Notes: generated by a model from the letters alone, not told the origin. Positions 1-7,980 are shown, numbered from the stretch's first letter. The stretch is 26,728 bases of DNA from Limivivens faecihominis (GCF_020686945.1 NZ_JAJEPR010000041.1:1-26728); one strand, 5' to 3'. Translations and numbers: made by a program.

Positions 1-92
1 TTTATGCCTTTTTTATTGGCTGAAATATTGAATTTTCAAGGTTCAACACACCGATACGGTGTGGGAAGTTTTAGTCATTAAAACAAAACAGG
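1..92. other. Left flank of the IS1182-like element, no gene
   Basis: No coding sequence can be supported here. A small perfect inverted repeat (CACACCG at 47-53, CGGTGTG at 57-63) makes a short hairpin with a 3-base loop. It could be the end of a terminator belonging to a gene to the left of the window, but no clear T run follows it. The rest is AT-rich and unassigned. Confidence 0.4.
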
Positions 93-136
93 GAGCTGTC
101 GGTAAATAACGTTTTTTAGAGCTGACAGCACCAAAC

Positions 137-194
137 AAAAATATCCTGACAGTTACAGAGCTTTCTGGCTCTGCAACTTGTTCAGGATATTTTT
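137..194. terminator. Bidirectional stem-loop after the IS1182 transposase
   Basis: AAAAATATCCTGA (137-149) pairs with TCAGGATATTTTT (182-194), and a second smaller stem (CAGAG 156-160 with CTCTG 169-173) sits in the loop. A and T runs flank the stem on both sides, so it could end transcription from either strand. It lies about 70 bases after the transposase stop. Confidence 0.65.
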
Positions 195-264
195 ATTTTG
201 ATAAATACTTTCTGTTTTTGGCCGCAAAAAATCCTTGTTTGGATTTTTTCAGCCGCATTTTTTT

Positions 265-1935
265 CTAGGCAGTTTTTCCTTCAAATTTTCTCAGTTTTTC
301 GTATAAAAAACGATGATATTTATTTATATTTCTTCCAATAGCATACAGCATGAATTCTTTATATACCTTATCTGCCGAACGGTAATTAAAACGCCGGAAG
401 TTCTCATTTTCCTTTATATCTCCAAAATGTCCTTCCGTCTGAATGGAACGTGTCTGGCGTTTCAGGATCCCGCGTTCACTCTGGATATTGGCATGCGATC
501 TTTCTTTCAGTTCCTCCCATTGTTCATTGATCTTCATGACTTTGTTCTTTTCGGCATCTTTCTCCGCATCATACTTATACAGACAGCGCGCTTTATGTTC
601 ACATCCGCTGCAGTCTGCACAACCATATACCTCAAAGGTCTGTGTATATCCATCCTGCTCTTTGCTCTCTGTCCTGAGATGCCGCAGTTCACGTCCGTCA
701 TGGCAGATATAGAACTGTTCATCTTCAAAGATCCCTGTCCTCATGTTGTAATATTTACTGATATCTTCTGAATAAGCGCGTGTTTTTCGCTTTTCATGAT
801 CCTGCAGTTTTATATAACTGGATATTTCATTCCGTTTTAAATAAAGCAGATTTTTTTCACTACAGTACCCGCTGTCCGCAGTTACTTCTTCCAGAATACT
901 CCCGAAAGCATTCTTATGTTTTTCAAGGACCGGGATCAGGGTATTATAATCGGTGCGGTCGCTGCTTACATATCCATGTACGATATAATAATTCTCTACC
1001 GCGATCTGAACATTATATGCTGGCTTTAACTGTCCGTTCAGCATGTGATCTTCTTTCATACGCATAAAAGTCGCTTCCAGATCTGTTTTGGAATAACTGT
1101 TTCTGTTTTTTCCCATGATCTCAAAGCATTCTTTATATTCCATCAGTCGTTTTCCGCATTGTTCCAGTTCCTCATGCAGCTGTTGAAGTGCAGGTTTTCT
1201 TTTTCCTTTTCCGTAAACGAATTCGATTCCCTCGTTGTCTGCGATCATCGTGAGATTGTTCTGGAGTTTCCGTATTTCAAGCGGTGAACAGTTATCGATC
1301 TCTATAATACGGTTATTTGAAAGCTTTTTATGTTTTACAAGCTTTCGTTTTCTGTTCTTTTCGATCACTTCCCGGACTTTATCCATCCCTTCGATCACAA
1401 ACATCTGTGCATTTCCCAGCTCGTACTTTGTTCCATAATCATTCTCCTGCAAAAAAGAATTATATTTTTCAAAAAGCTGGTCGATAGAGTCCAGAAGTCC
1501 TGCCAGATGATAATTGATGCTTCCACGCCATACAAAAGTATAACGGTTCGCATTTGCCTCTATCTTTGTACCGTCAATAAAAAGTTCTTTTAATGTGACC
1601 AGCCCTTCTTTCTGCAGCCGCCGCATAAACTGGTAATTCAGGTCATCCAGGACATCAGATGTCAGCTTCCTGTTTTTAAAGTCATAAAAAGCATCACGTT
1701 TCGGTTTTTGTCCGCGCGTCAGCCAGATAAAAGCATGGTCTCTTTCACACAGATCAACAATACAGTCAACAGAACGTATTCCCCGCATATTTGCATAGGT
1801 AACTACAGCATACATCATAATTGGGTTGTACCCGGTTCTTCCCTTATCTGAACAATTGGCTAACAAGCCAGAAAAATCTAATTCCTCCATCACTTTTTTC
1901 AGGGTATAGACTGGATCGTCGTCAGGTAAACTCAA
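265..1935 (-). CDS. IS1182-family transposase (DDE)
   Basis: 556 residues from a TTG start at 1935. The N-terminal domain contains GRTGYNPIMMYAVVTYANMRGIRS, a helix-rich region of the kind found in the DUF772-like N-terminus of IS1182/IS5-type transposases. It is followed by 'FIDGTKIEANANRYTFVWRG' near residues 119-138, which carries the first catalytic Asp, then 'TADSGYCSEKNLLYLKRN' with the second Asp, and a Cys-rich stretch (CADCSGCEHKARC) typical of the DDE_Tnp_1 tail. The last catalytic Glu lies in 'TEGHFGDIKENENFRRF'. The frame is open about 50 bases further upstream but without ATG. The N-terminal extension continues in another frame (see the 1932-2061 entry), so the natural product is probably longer. 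The catalytic part looks intact. Confidence 0.85.
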   Translation of the reverse strand: MSLPDDDPVYTLKKVMEELDFSGLLANCSDKGRTGYNPIMMYAVVTYANMRGIRSVDCIVDLCERDHAFIWLTRGQKPKRDAFYDFKNRKLTSDVLDDLNYQFMRRLQKEGLVTLKELFIDGTKIEANANRYTFVWRGSINYHLAGLLDSIDQLFEKYNSFLQENDYGTKYELGNAQMFVIEGMDKVREVIEKNRKRKLVKHKKLSNNRIIEIDNCSPLEIRKLQNNLTMIADNEGIEFVYGKGKRKPALQQLHEELEQCGKRLMEYKECFEIMGKNRNSYSKTDLEATFMRMKEDHMLNGQLKPAYNVQIAVENYYIVHGYVSSDRTDYNTLIPVLEKHKNAFGSILEEVTADSGYCSEKNLLYLKRNEISSYIKLQDHEKRKTRAYSEDISKYYNMRTGIFEDEQFYICHDGRELRHLRTESKEQDGYTQTFEVYGCADCSGCEHKARCLYKYDAEKDAEKNKVMKINEQWEELKERSHANIQSERGILKRQTRSIQTEGHFGDIKENENFRRFNYRSADKVYKEFMLYAIGRNINKYHRFLYEKLRKFEGKTA

Positions 1936-2061
1936 TTCGAAGAAACTAAAGTTAATTTTCTGTTGCCCAAACTCAAAAAATCGTTATAATAATCCTGTTT
2001 TTGACAGTTATTAGAAGAAAAAATCGCTATATCCCTTGGCTTAACAGTGATAAGGAAGTAA
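1932..2061 (-). other. N-terminal part of the transposase in the -1-related frame
   Basis: Read on the minus strand, one frame encodes NCQKQDYYNDF and then LSLGNRKL before stopping at TGA 1932-1934. The transposase frame encodes FEFGQQKINFSFFELSLP over the same bases. The two join at a run of six T (minus strand; AAAAAA on the plus strand at about 1974-1979), giving YYNDF followed by EFGQQ. In the upstream frame this is a T TTT TTG heptamer, a form that can permit -1 slippage. The upstream frame ends at a TGA that overlaps the TTG used as downstream start, so re-initiation is another option. A simple one-base indel in the homopolymer would look the same. Confidence 0.45.
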
Positions 2062-2118
2062 TTCTTATTTTTACTGTTGGCTGACAGATTCGGGTGTGCA
2101 GGGCAACCGTAAGGCTGC

Positions 2119-2155
2119 AAAAGCTGTCTGTTTCCAACAGAAACAGACAGCTTTT
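2119..2155. terminator. Strong bidirectional terminator hairpin
   Basis: A perfect 16-bp stem (arms 2119-2134 and 2140-2155) with the loop CAACA. One arm begins with AAAA and the other ends with TTTT, so it can work on both strands. It separates the IS1182-like element from the GC-rich sulfatase cluster. Confidence 0.8.
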
Positions 2156-2192
2156 AATTTGCGTTGAAAGCATCTCGCTGTTTTCTCTCGAG

Positions 2193-2220
2193 CGGGGCGG
2201 TCTTCCCACGGACCGCCCCG
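2193..2220 (-). terminator. GC-rich hairpin after the sulfatase gene
   Basis: CGGGGCGGTC (2193-2202) and GACCGCCCCG (2211-2220) form a 10-bp stem with an 8-base loop, just after the stop codon of the alkyl-sulfatase gene (2229-2231). No uridine run follows on the minus strand, so termination probably depends on the next hairpin as well. Confidence 0.5.
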
Positions 2221-2228
2221 CGAAGCCG

Positions 2229-4274
2229 TTACGGCTCGATGATGTTGAAGGGGTTGGCTCCGGTGATCGGGAACTGGTTCATATTCTCCATCATCAGCGT
2301 CAGCAGCTCTGCGCTGCCCTCGACCTTGACGGCCTGTGTAACCGTTTCCTGATTGTTGGTCAGGATCGCAAACAGCGCATTCTTCGGGCAGGTAATAGAC
2401 ACGTCCGCATCATCAGACAATGTATCCGCATAAACCAGCAGCATACCATTCTTCACGCGGAGCATGTGCTGTTCGCCCACGTCAGGCAGGATCACGTTCA
2501 TGGTGAAGTCGCGGTCAGCCAGCGCCTGCTTGTCCATGACAATGGCCATATAGTCAAACAGCATGGGCGCGGAGAGGGCCTTGACCATGTCGCCGGTAGA
2601 TTTGGTGGAAGCGGTGAAATTGGCGTTTCCATGGCGCAGCTCCTGCGCGGCGGTCAGATATTCGTTGCGCCACGGACCGGACTCCGCCTGATACCCCAGC
2701 TGCTCCAGTGCATCGGCGCACAGAAGCCGTGCATCGGTGTTCGTCGGGTCGGCAAAGACGATGGTGTTTGTGACCTCGGCGACCCACTGATATTCACCCT
2801 TGTCAAAATCCGCCTTTGCCATTTGCAGGACCTTGTCAACATCCCCCAGGTACTCCACCCATTTTTTTGCGCTGTCGCTTGGCATGAGGGGGTTCAGGTT
2901 GACAGGGTTGCTGTCATACCATCCCATGAACTTCTGGTAGACCGCCTTGGCGTTGTGGGCGACCGTCCCGTAGTACTGGCGGGTGTACCAGATTTTATTG
3001 AGCGCCTCCGGCAGCTCGATCATGTTGGAGATCTCGTCGCTGGTGTAGCCCTGATTGATATAGGTCAGAGTCTGGTCGTTGATGAACTTATACACGGCAG
3101 CCGTGTTGACCATGTAGTCGTTCACCACGTTGTTTCCCCAGTGCGGCCAGTTGTGGGACTGGAAGGTTACCTCCGCGTCCTTGCCGTAAAGGGAAATGGC
3201 CTCGGTGATATAGTTTGCCCATGCCGCGCCGTCGCGCACCTCCGCGCCGCGCAGCGTGTAGAGATTGTGGAGCGTGCCGGTGCAGTTTTCCGCCATCCAA
3301 AGCGCCTTGTACTGGGGCAGCCACGTGTTCATTTCGGCGGGCGCTTCCGTACCCGGCGTGAGCTGGAACTCCAGCTCCACACCGTCGATCGTCAGCTTTT
3401 CGCCGGACTGCATGATTTCATAGCTGGGCGTCATGAACGAGACCGTTCCGGTGGACTGTCCCATGCCGATGCCCTGCGCCAGCTTGCCGGTCACGCCGGG
3501 GGTCAGAAGGATGCCATACTGATAATTGCTGCGGCGGCCCATACCCTTACCGGCGTAGACATTTTCCTTCACGGAGTGCTCCGTGAAGCCCACAGGCGTG
3601 ATCACGGGGATCTTGCCGCTGGCGAGCTGATCTTCAATAGAAAGTGTCTCGTCTGCCTTATCCTCTTTCGCCATCACGCCAGCGATGCCGCCAAAATGGT
3701 CGGCGTGAGAATGAGAGATGATGACGGCCTTGACCGGGAATTTACCAAGATTCTTTTCGATCAGCTGCATGGCAGCCTGGCTGCACTCCACACTCATCAG
3801 CGTGTCAAAGACGATCCAGCCCGTATCGCCCTTGATAACGGTGAGGTTTGCCATGTCATAGCCGCGGACCTGATAGATGCCATCCGTCACTTCAAAAAGA
3901 CCATAGGCATGGTTGTTCTTCGTGTTCTCCCAGAGGCTGGGATTTACGCTGTCAGGCGCTTTTTCATAATCGTCCAGGAACGCATAGGCTTCCTGACTCC
4001 AGAGAATCGTCCCATCCTCGTCCTTTAGTTCCAGTGTTTCCGGCGCGTCGATCAGTCCACGGGTGGCGAATTCATATTCCTGCTTATCATCGAAGTCAAG
4101 TTCATCGTAGATGGCGGCATTTGCCTTTGCCGTAAAGTTTGTGGCGGGCTTGACATCGGCGGTCAGACCCAGGTCTGCCTTTTCCGCGCCCAGCTCTTTG
4201 CGCCCATCCTGCGCACAGCCGACGCAGGACAGCAATAGTACCGATGTAAGAAGCATTGCTGCAATACGTTTCAT
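2229..4274 (-). CDS. Alkyl sulfatase-type metallo-beta-lactamase hydrolase, lipoprotein
   Basis: 681 residues. The N-terminus is a lipoprotein signal (MKRIAAMLLTSVLLLSCVGC, lipid Cys 20), so the protein is predicted to be anchored outside the membrane. The metal-binding motif HSHADHFGG gives H188, H190, D192 and H193. 'MAENCTGTLHNLYTLRG' and 'SHNWPHWGN' are typical of the SdsA1/BDS1 group of class III alkyl sulfatases. The middle (about 390-530) fits the dimerisation domain, and the end (about 560-681) fits the SCP2-like lipid-binding domain. Enzymes of this group hydrolyse long-chain alkyl sulfates such as SDS to alcohol and sulfate; whether that is the substrate here is inference. The start has AAGGAGAGG just upstream. 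The gene begins 9 bases after the DUF1254 gene, so the two are co-transcribed. Base composition is clearly more GC-rich than in most of the window, suggesting transfer. Confidence 0.9.
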   Translation of the reverse strand: MKRIAAMLLTSVLLLSCVGCAQDGRKELGAEKADLGLTADVKPATNFTAKANAAIYDELDFDDKQEYEFATRGLIDAPETLELKDEDGTILWSQEAYAFLDDYEKAPDSVNPSLWENTKNNHAYGLFEVTDGIYQVRGYDMANLTVIKGDTGWIVFDTLMSVECSQAAMQLIEKNLGKFPVKAVIISHSHADHFGGIAGVMAKEDKADETLSIEDQLASGKIPVITPVGFTEHSVKENVYAGKGMGRRSNYQYGILLTPGVTGKLAQGIGMGQSTGTVSFMTPSYEIMQSGEKLTIDGVELEFQLTPGTEAPAEMNTWLPQYKALWMAENCTGTLHNLYTLRGAEVRDGAAWANYITEAISLYGKDAEVTFQSHNWPHWGNNVVNDYMVNTAAVYKFINDQTLTYINQGYTSDEISNMIELPEALNKIWYTRQYYGTVAHNAKAVYQKFMGWYDSNPVNLNPLMPSDSAKKWVEYLGDVDKVLQMAKADFDKGEYQWVAEVTNTIVFADPTNTDARLLCADALEQLGYQAESGPWRNEYLTAAQELRHGNANFTASTKSTGDMVKALSAPMLFDYMAIVMDKQALADRDFTMNVILPDVGEQHMLRVKNGMLLVYADTLSDDADVSITCPKNALFAILTNNQETVTQAVKVEGSAELLTLMMENMNQFPITGANPFNIIEP

Positions 4275-4283
4275 AGCCTCTCC

Positions 4284-5666
4284 TTATTGTTCGCGGATAA
4301 CAGGTGGCTGCCAGCTATCCAGTGCTGTCATATCCGGTACATAGATCCGCATGAACAGATGAAATTCCCCGTCGGAAACAGGCAGCCAGTTAGAGGTGTC
4401 TTCCTGTGCATCCTTGGACAGGATAATATCCAATGTGCCGTCCGCATTCAGCTTGAAGTCGGAGCGGTCGTTGATGCAGTAGCGGTCGATGGAATTGTCA
4501 ATGAGGAAATCATCCTCTCCGTAGGCGGTCACGGACCAGAAGCCGCCCTCCAGCGTGGGAGGAAGGGTTTCAAAGTGGAGCGTATACTTCTTTTCTCCGG
4601 TCAGCGCTGCGCCGGTCTCATCCACCGCTGTCTTGGGATAGATTGCCACGTCCACGGTGTTGGCGCCAAGCCCCACCAGCGCTACCATCGCGCGGTAGGT
4701 ATACTCCGTGCCGAAGTCGCCGATGGGCTTGCCGTAATAGATCCACTGACCGAGTTTTTGCGCATACTTCGCGCCGTCGGCGGCAAGCGTGGCGCGAAGC
4801 CCCTGAAGCATCTGCGTCCAGCGCTCGGCAGCTCCTTCGCCCAGGAGAGCGGCGTCGAAGGTCTTACCCGCGCCCACGTTGATGGCGGAGAGTTTCTTCA
4901 GCAGTTCCTTATCCGCATCGGCGGGCGGGTTGACCTGCATCAGAGCGTTAGCCGTATTGAAAAACTCTGCTGGCGTCATGGAAAGCACCTTGTTCACGGG
5001 AACAAAGTCATTTTCCTCTTTATAAGCTCCCTGCGGTGCGGCATACTCGCCTCCCTGTACATAAGCCGAAAGCGGCAGGAGCTGCATCTGCTCCTGAATA
5101 GCATAGACATTGGGCAGGTCCTCGTTCCCAGACAGCACCGTGCGGGTGATCGACCACATCGTTGCGGTGGGCACGTCCACGCGCGTCACACCGTCGGGCA
5201 GCTCGCCCTCCCAGCCGGGAAGCGCAATGGCATAAGCACCCGCCTTGTCCAGCACGGCGGCGGTGTTCGTCCACGCATCCAGAAGCTGCACATTGCAGAA
5301 GCGATCCGTTTCCGGCAGGACGTAGACCATAGGCTCTGTGCTGATGTCAAGCCATGCCTGCGAATAGACGGTATCGACGTTCGGCGTCACGACGGTGCGG
5401 AAAGAGGCGTCCGCCAGCTTTTTTGCATGGTTGAACTGATTGATGGGCGCACGGCCAGTCATGGTCCCGTCCGTATTGGTCGATAATGTTTTGGTTGCGT
5501 CGGTTAGCACCAGCGGGAACGCATAGATGTATGCCTCACTGACCGTTTCCCACACGGTTTCAGTATCCGGTGTATCCGGCTGCGTTTTTTCGGCAGAGCA
5601 GGCGGAAAGAAACCCGCAGGAAAGCAGCGTAAGCAGCGATAGTAGAATTGCAAGTATCTTTTTCAT
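4284..5666 (-). CDS. DUF1254/DUF1214 domain lipoprotein
   Basis: 460 residues with a lipoprotein signal (lipobox LSAC, Cys 23). The N-terminal half ('EAYIYAFPLVLTDATKT', 'NQFNHAKKLADASFRTVVTPNVDTVYS') is the DUF1254 pattern. The C-terminal half ('PTLEGGFWSVTAYGEDDFLIDN', ending in a 'SNWLPVSDGEFHLFMRIY' segment) is the DUF1214 pattern. The biochemical function of the family is not known to me. The start is supported by AGGAGG six bases ahead of ATG. It precedes the sulfatase with a 9-base gap and follows the divergently unlinked TetR gene by 103 bases, so the pair probably forms the regulated operon. The same GC-rich composition as the sulfatase suggests they moved together. Confidence 0.88.
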   Translation of the reverse strand: MKKILAILLSLLTLLSCGFLSACSAEKTQPDTPDTETVWETVSEAYIYAFPLVLTDATKTLSTNTDGTMTGRAPINQFNHAKKLADASFRTVVTPNVDTVYSQAWLDISTEPMVYVLPETDRFCNVQLLDAWTNTAAVLDKAGAYAIALPGWEGELPDGVTRVDVPTATMWSITRTVLSGNEDLPNVYAIQEQMQLLPLSAYVQGGEYAAPQGAYKEENDFVPVNKVLSMTPAEFFNTANALMQVNPPADADKELLKKLSAINVGAGKTFDAALLGEGAAERWTQMLQGLRATLAADGAKYAQKLGQWIYYGKPIGDFGTEYTYRAMVALVGLGANTVDVAIYPKTAVDETGAALTGEKKYTLHFETLPPTLEGGFWSVTAYGEDDFLIDNSIDRYCINDRSDFKLNADGTLDIILSKDAQEDTSNWLPVSDGEFHLFMRIYVPDMTALDSWQPPVIREQ

Positions 5667-5726
5667 GTTGTCCTCCTATGATTCTCTTCTGTTTTTGGTC
5701 ATCTCCTCGGAAGGGTTTGTGCGTAT

Positions 5727-5745
5727 GGATTGACTATAAAGTCGT
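5727..5745 (-). promoter_or_regulatory. Possible operator/promoter of the DUF1254-sulfatase operon
   Basis: The 103-base gap between the TetR gene and the DUF1254 gene holds a 12-base palindrome-like element (GACTATAAAGTC on the plus strand, outer GACT/AGTC arms) that on the minus strand overlaps a TATAGT-like -10. It is a plausible TetR site, but the half-sites are short and nothing else supports it. Confidence 0.25.
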
Positions 5746-5769
5746 TTGTGATTTTCTCTTTATGGTAAA

Positions 5770-6345
5770 CTATCGATTATTCCGCCCCTTTCTTTCCGCA
5801 AGCCTTGAAAGCTCCTTTTTGACCGCTTCGATTTGTGGGTCAAACAGCGCTCGCTCGGCAAAGATCATATAATTGTTGATGGCGAGGATCGACAGATGAA
5901 CGAACGGCGCAACCTCTTCGTCGGTGCAGCCGAGGATCTCCGCAATCTTGCCCGTGTAATAAGGGTATCTTGCCGCAAGCCGCACAAGGGAAGGCTTTAC
6001 CTTTTCTCCGTATTCGCGCGACACACATACGCTGACCAGAAAGCGCATGGTAGGCGACATTTTATCCGCCAGCTCACCGAGATGATCCATCATGCTTTTG
6101 ATGTCACTAATATCTTCAAGCACGATGGCAAACGCGGCTTTTTCAATTCGACTGATCGCTTCCTCGGCGCAGGCAAGAACGATTTCCTCTTTGGCGGAGA
6201 AGTAATAGTAGATGCCGCCGTTTTGCAACTTTGCCGCCTTACAGAGGTCCTTTGTCGTGGCAACGGTCAGCCCCTTTTCGACAAAGCAGTCAAGGCAGAC
6301 GCCTACAAGCTCCTGTCTCTTTTCGGCTTTCTTTTCTTCCCTCAA
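5770..6345 (-). CDS. TetR/AcrR-family transcriptional regulator
   Basis: 191 residues. The N-terminal HTH region reads 'EKRQELVGVCLDCFVEKGLT' then 'ATTKDLCKAAKLQNGGIYYYF', which is the standard TetR layout (recognition helix followed by G-x-Y-Y-F). The C-terminal two thirds are a helical ligand-binding domain of unknown specificity. The start is TTG at 6345, preceded by a G-rich Shine-Dalgarno (GGGGGGAT); no in-frame ATG is closer. It has its own promoter (6392-6420). It lies upstream of, and on the same strand as, the DUF1254 and sulfatase genes, so it is a good candidate for their repressor, with an alkyl or lipid-like inducer as a guess. Confidence 0.87.
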   Translation of the reverse strand: MREEKKAEKRQELVGVCLDCFVEKGLTVATTKDLCKAAKLQNGGIYYYFSAKEEIVLACAEEAISRIEKAAFAIVLEDISDIKSMMDHLGELADKMSPTMRFLVSVCVSREYGEKVKPSLVRLAARYPYYTGKIAEILGCTDEEVAPFVHLSILAINNYMIFAERALFDPQIEAVKKELSRLAERKGRNNR

Positions 6346-6391
6346 AACACAATCCCCCCATTTCTGTGCATTATCCAGTGTTTCTTATAAT

Positions 6392-6420
6392 AGTATATCA
6401 GACTCCACAGAATAAATCAA
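6392..6420 (-). promoter_or_regulatory. Sigma-A promoter for the TetR gene
   Basis: On the minus strand, TTGATT (6415-6420) and TATACT (6392-6397) are separated by 17 bases. They lie about 45 bases upstream of the TTG start. Confidence 0.55.
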
Positions 6421-6455
6421 GTGATTGCTTGAATAAGAGTTATAGATTTTTAGGA

Positions 6456-6695
6456 TCACAATGCCTGATCAAACATCACAATAGCCTTTTTCAGCAGCCG
6501 CACCTCCGGCAAGCTCTGGATGTACCGAATCGCCGTCCTTGCAAAGATATTGGACTTTATCGTGTCCCACTCCGCCAGCCAGACGATCTCCGCTGTGCCG
6601 GTTGCAAAGTCAAATCTGATCTCTCCCCATTCGCCGTCGTTGTCTGCCTGATATAGGTAGACAGCGGCGGCTATTTTTTGTTCCTTTTGCGGCAT
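6456..6695 (-). CDS. Small hypothetical protein
   Basis: 79 residues, soluble and slightly acidic, with 'YLYQADNDGEWGEIRFDFAT' and 'EIVWLAEWDTIKSNIFARTA'. I do not recognise the family. The start ATG overlaps the end of the upstream small gene (frames overlap by about 25 bases), so the two are probably translationally coupled. Composition resembles the GC-rich TetR/sulfatase cluster rather than the AT-rich insertion sequences next door. It may be an accessory gene of a conjugative or integrated element, but nothing in the sequence proves this. Confidence 0.5.
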   Translation of the reverse strand: MPQKEQKIAAAVYLYQADNDGEWGEIRFDFATGTAEIVWLAEWDTIKSNIFARTAIRYIQSLPEVRLLKKAIVMFDQAL

Positions 6696-6925
6696 TCGGT
6701 CTGCTTCAGCGTCACGGTATGGACAAGCCTGCTTTCAAGCAGCTTCATGCGCAGCTTGTCAAGCGTCCGCCGGTAGAATCGTTCCGCGCCACTGGCGGTT
6801 GTACCCTCGAAATCCACCGCCAAGTCCTCAAAGGTAGACTGCGTGGACAAAGGGCTGACGCGTCCACATGTCATGCAGAGGCTTTCGCCGCCGACAGTTG
6901 CTCTGATCTGCTGGTTTTCCTTCTT
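6671..6925 (-). pseudogene. Hypothetical gene, 5' end removed by IS insertion
   Basis: An open frame ends at 6671 and runs upstream past the first ATG (6874, 67 residues) into the IS3-type left end at about 6925. Upstream of that ATG it still reads protein-like (ENQQIRATVGGESLCMTCG). The C-terminal part is strongly basic ('YRRTLDKLRMKLLESRLVHT', ending KQTECRKRNKK), suggesting nucleic-acid or protein binding. I cannot name the family. The gene seems to have been longer, with its front part displaced when the IS left end inserted. Translation might still begin at 6874 or at the orphan IS start codon in another frame. Confidence 0.4.
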
Positions 6926-6936
6926 GACATGAACAA

Positions 6937-6991
6937 TGCTCCCTTCGTGATTGACAGTGTTTTTATTTCACTGTCTCTCATAAAGGGAGCA
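6937..6991 (-). repeat. Hairpin C: IS left end pairing with orfA ribosome binding site
   Basis: On the plus strand TGCTCCCTT at 6937-6945 pairs with AAGGGAGCA at 6983-6991, and inner GACAGTG (6953-6959) pairs with CACTGTC (about 6969-6975). On the minus strand the distal arm holds the GAAGGGAG Shine-Dalgarno in front of the ATG at 6930. Confidence 0.7.
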
Positions 6992-6993
6992 TA

Positions 6994-7611
6994 TCATTCT
7001 TTCTCTGCTTTTAAAATTTTAACTTCAGCACGCAGCTTTTCTAATTCACTCATCTCATCGGGACGTTTTCGTTTGCCACGGTTATCTCTTAAAGCTTCCA
7101 CTCCACTAGCTTCATATTTGACTATATAATTGCGAGCCTGTTGATAGGACACCTGGTATTGTTCTGCTGTTTGGGCATAATTACGATCATGTGCGATACA
7201 ATACTGTACTATTTCAACCCGTTCTTCAAAAGTGGTTTTTCGTCCTTTGGTCATGACAATGCTTCCTCCTGTTCCAGAAGATTTTAATTCTTCATGACCA
7301 TTATACTTCTTTATCCAAGTTTGTAACTTACCTTTCGAACGGATCCCGTATTTTTTGCAAATATCATTTTGAGAACCATAGCCTGCTAAATAATCTAAGA
7401 CTGCTTGTTGTTTCAATTCTTTGGAATATTTTTTATTCCCTTTCAATGTGAATGCATTTGCTCCCATAGATTCATAGTTTCGAATCCATTGTTGGACAGA
7501 TGCGAGACTTACAGCAAACATATCGGCAATTCGCCGTTGGCTTTCTTTTCCATCCAGATATAGATTTACAGCACATATCTTATCCTCAACAGATACTTTT
7601 CTTTTAGACAT
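6994..7611 (-). pseudogene. IS3-family (IS150 group) OrfA, cut at its C-terminus
   Basis: 205 residues with repeated helix-turn-helix units: 'EDKICAVNLYLDGKESQRRI' then 'DMFAVSLASVQQWIRNYESM', a second around residues 65-100 ('ELKQQAVLDYLAGYGSQNDI') and a third around 125-170. The tail 'SELEKLRAEVKILKAEKE' is the start of the leucine-zipper region that normally leads into orfB. The frame stops at a TGA that is the tip of another IS left end, so the orfA/orfB frameshift region and the DDE domain are missing. It might still bind IS ends as a truncated OrfA, which in IS3 relatives can act as a regulator (inference). The ATG at 7611 has AGGAAGGAG nine bases upstream, inside a hairpin. Confidence 0.78.
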
Positions 7612-7617
7612 AAAATA

Positions 7618-7674
7618 TGCTCCTTCCTAAGTGACAAGTTTTTATTATTTCACTTGTCTACCTAGAAGGGAGCA
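7618..7674 (-). repeat. Hairpin A: IS left end pairing with orfA ribosome binding site
   Basis: TGCTCCTTCCTAA (plus strand, from 7618) pairs with the TAGAAGGGAGCA arm ending at 7674, and inner TGACAAGT (about 7632-7639) pairs with ACTTGTC. The minus-strand ribosome binding site AGGAAGGAG for the ATG at 7611 is buried in the stem. Confidence 0.72.
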
Positions 7675-7676
7675 TA

Positions 7677-7973
7677 TCAGAGTTGAGTTCCAGAACGAAT
7701 CTGATACTTTTTTAATATTTCTGGGAATGTAAACTCATGAGACAAGTAATCTCTAACAGCTGCCTCTTTAGTTTCTTTTGAATAACGAGTAGTTTTAGAA
7801 CCGGTTTTCAAACCGCTCCATCCAAAGGTTTCATAAAGTCGTTTCCAATCTTTTAAAGAACCTTGATTAATATCATAACGTTTACATATTTCTCTGAACC
7901 CATATGTTCCATCAATGTATTCAGAAACTATTTTGACTTTTTCTTCATAAGTAAATTTATGTTTGAATGCCAT
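7677..7973 (-). pseudogene. IS3-family OrfA fragment, first two HTH units
   Basis: 98 residues. Two helix-turn-helix units are visible ('YEEKVKIVSEYIDGTYGFRE' then 'ICKRYDINQGSLKDWKRLYE', and from about residue 66 'KETKEAAVRDYLSHEFTFPE' then 'ILKKYQIRSGTQ'). The gene stops at TGA 7677-7679, the first bases of the next IS left end, so more than half of OrfA and all of OrfB are absent. Its sequence differs clearly from the 205-residue neighbour, so this is a different element of the same group and not a duplication. Confidence 0.72.
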
Positions 7974-7980
7974 AAAGAAA

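Larger units (their letters stand above)
93..2092 (-). mobile_element. IS1182-family insertion sequence, approximate limits
   Basis: A 556-codon transposase frame fills nearly the whole stretch, with a bidirectional stem-loop after its stop. The ends are only roughly placed. CTGTC-containing sequence near 95-105 and, inverted, near 2076-2087 looks like degenerate terminal repeats, since both lead into a GTAAA(A)ATAA-like stretch. I could not find a convincing target-site duplication. The element lies between a small hairpin on the left and a strong terminator hairpin at 2119-2155 on the right, so insertion beside a terminator is possible. Confidence 0.6.

Noticed and set aside
2094..4028. 644-codon plus-strand ORF
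   Set aside because: It is the antisense of the alkyl sulfatase gene in GC-rich DNA. The minus-strand protein has signal peptide, metal motif and family features, and the plus-strand translation has none.
4287..5486. 399-codon plus-strand ORF
   Set aside because: Antisense shadow of the DUF1254/DUF1214 gene, rich in His/Arg as expected from reverse reading of GC-rich codons.
5833..6390. 185-codon plus-strand ORF
   Set aside because: Antisense of the TetR regulator, which has clear domain features and a promoter on the other strand.
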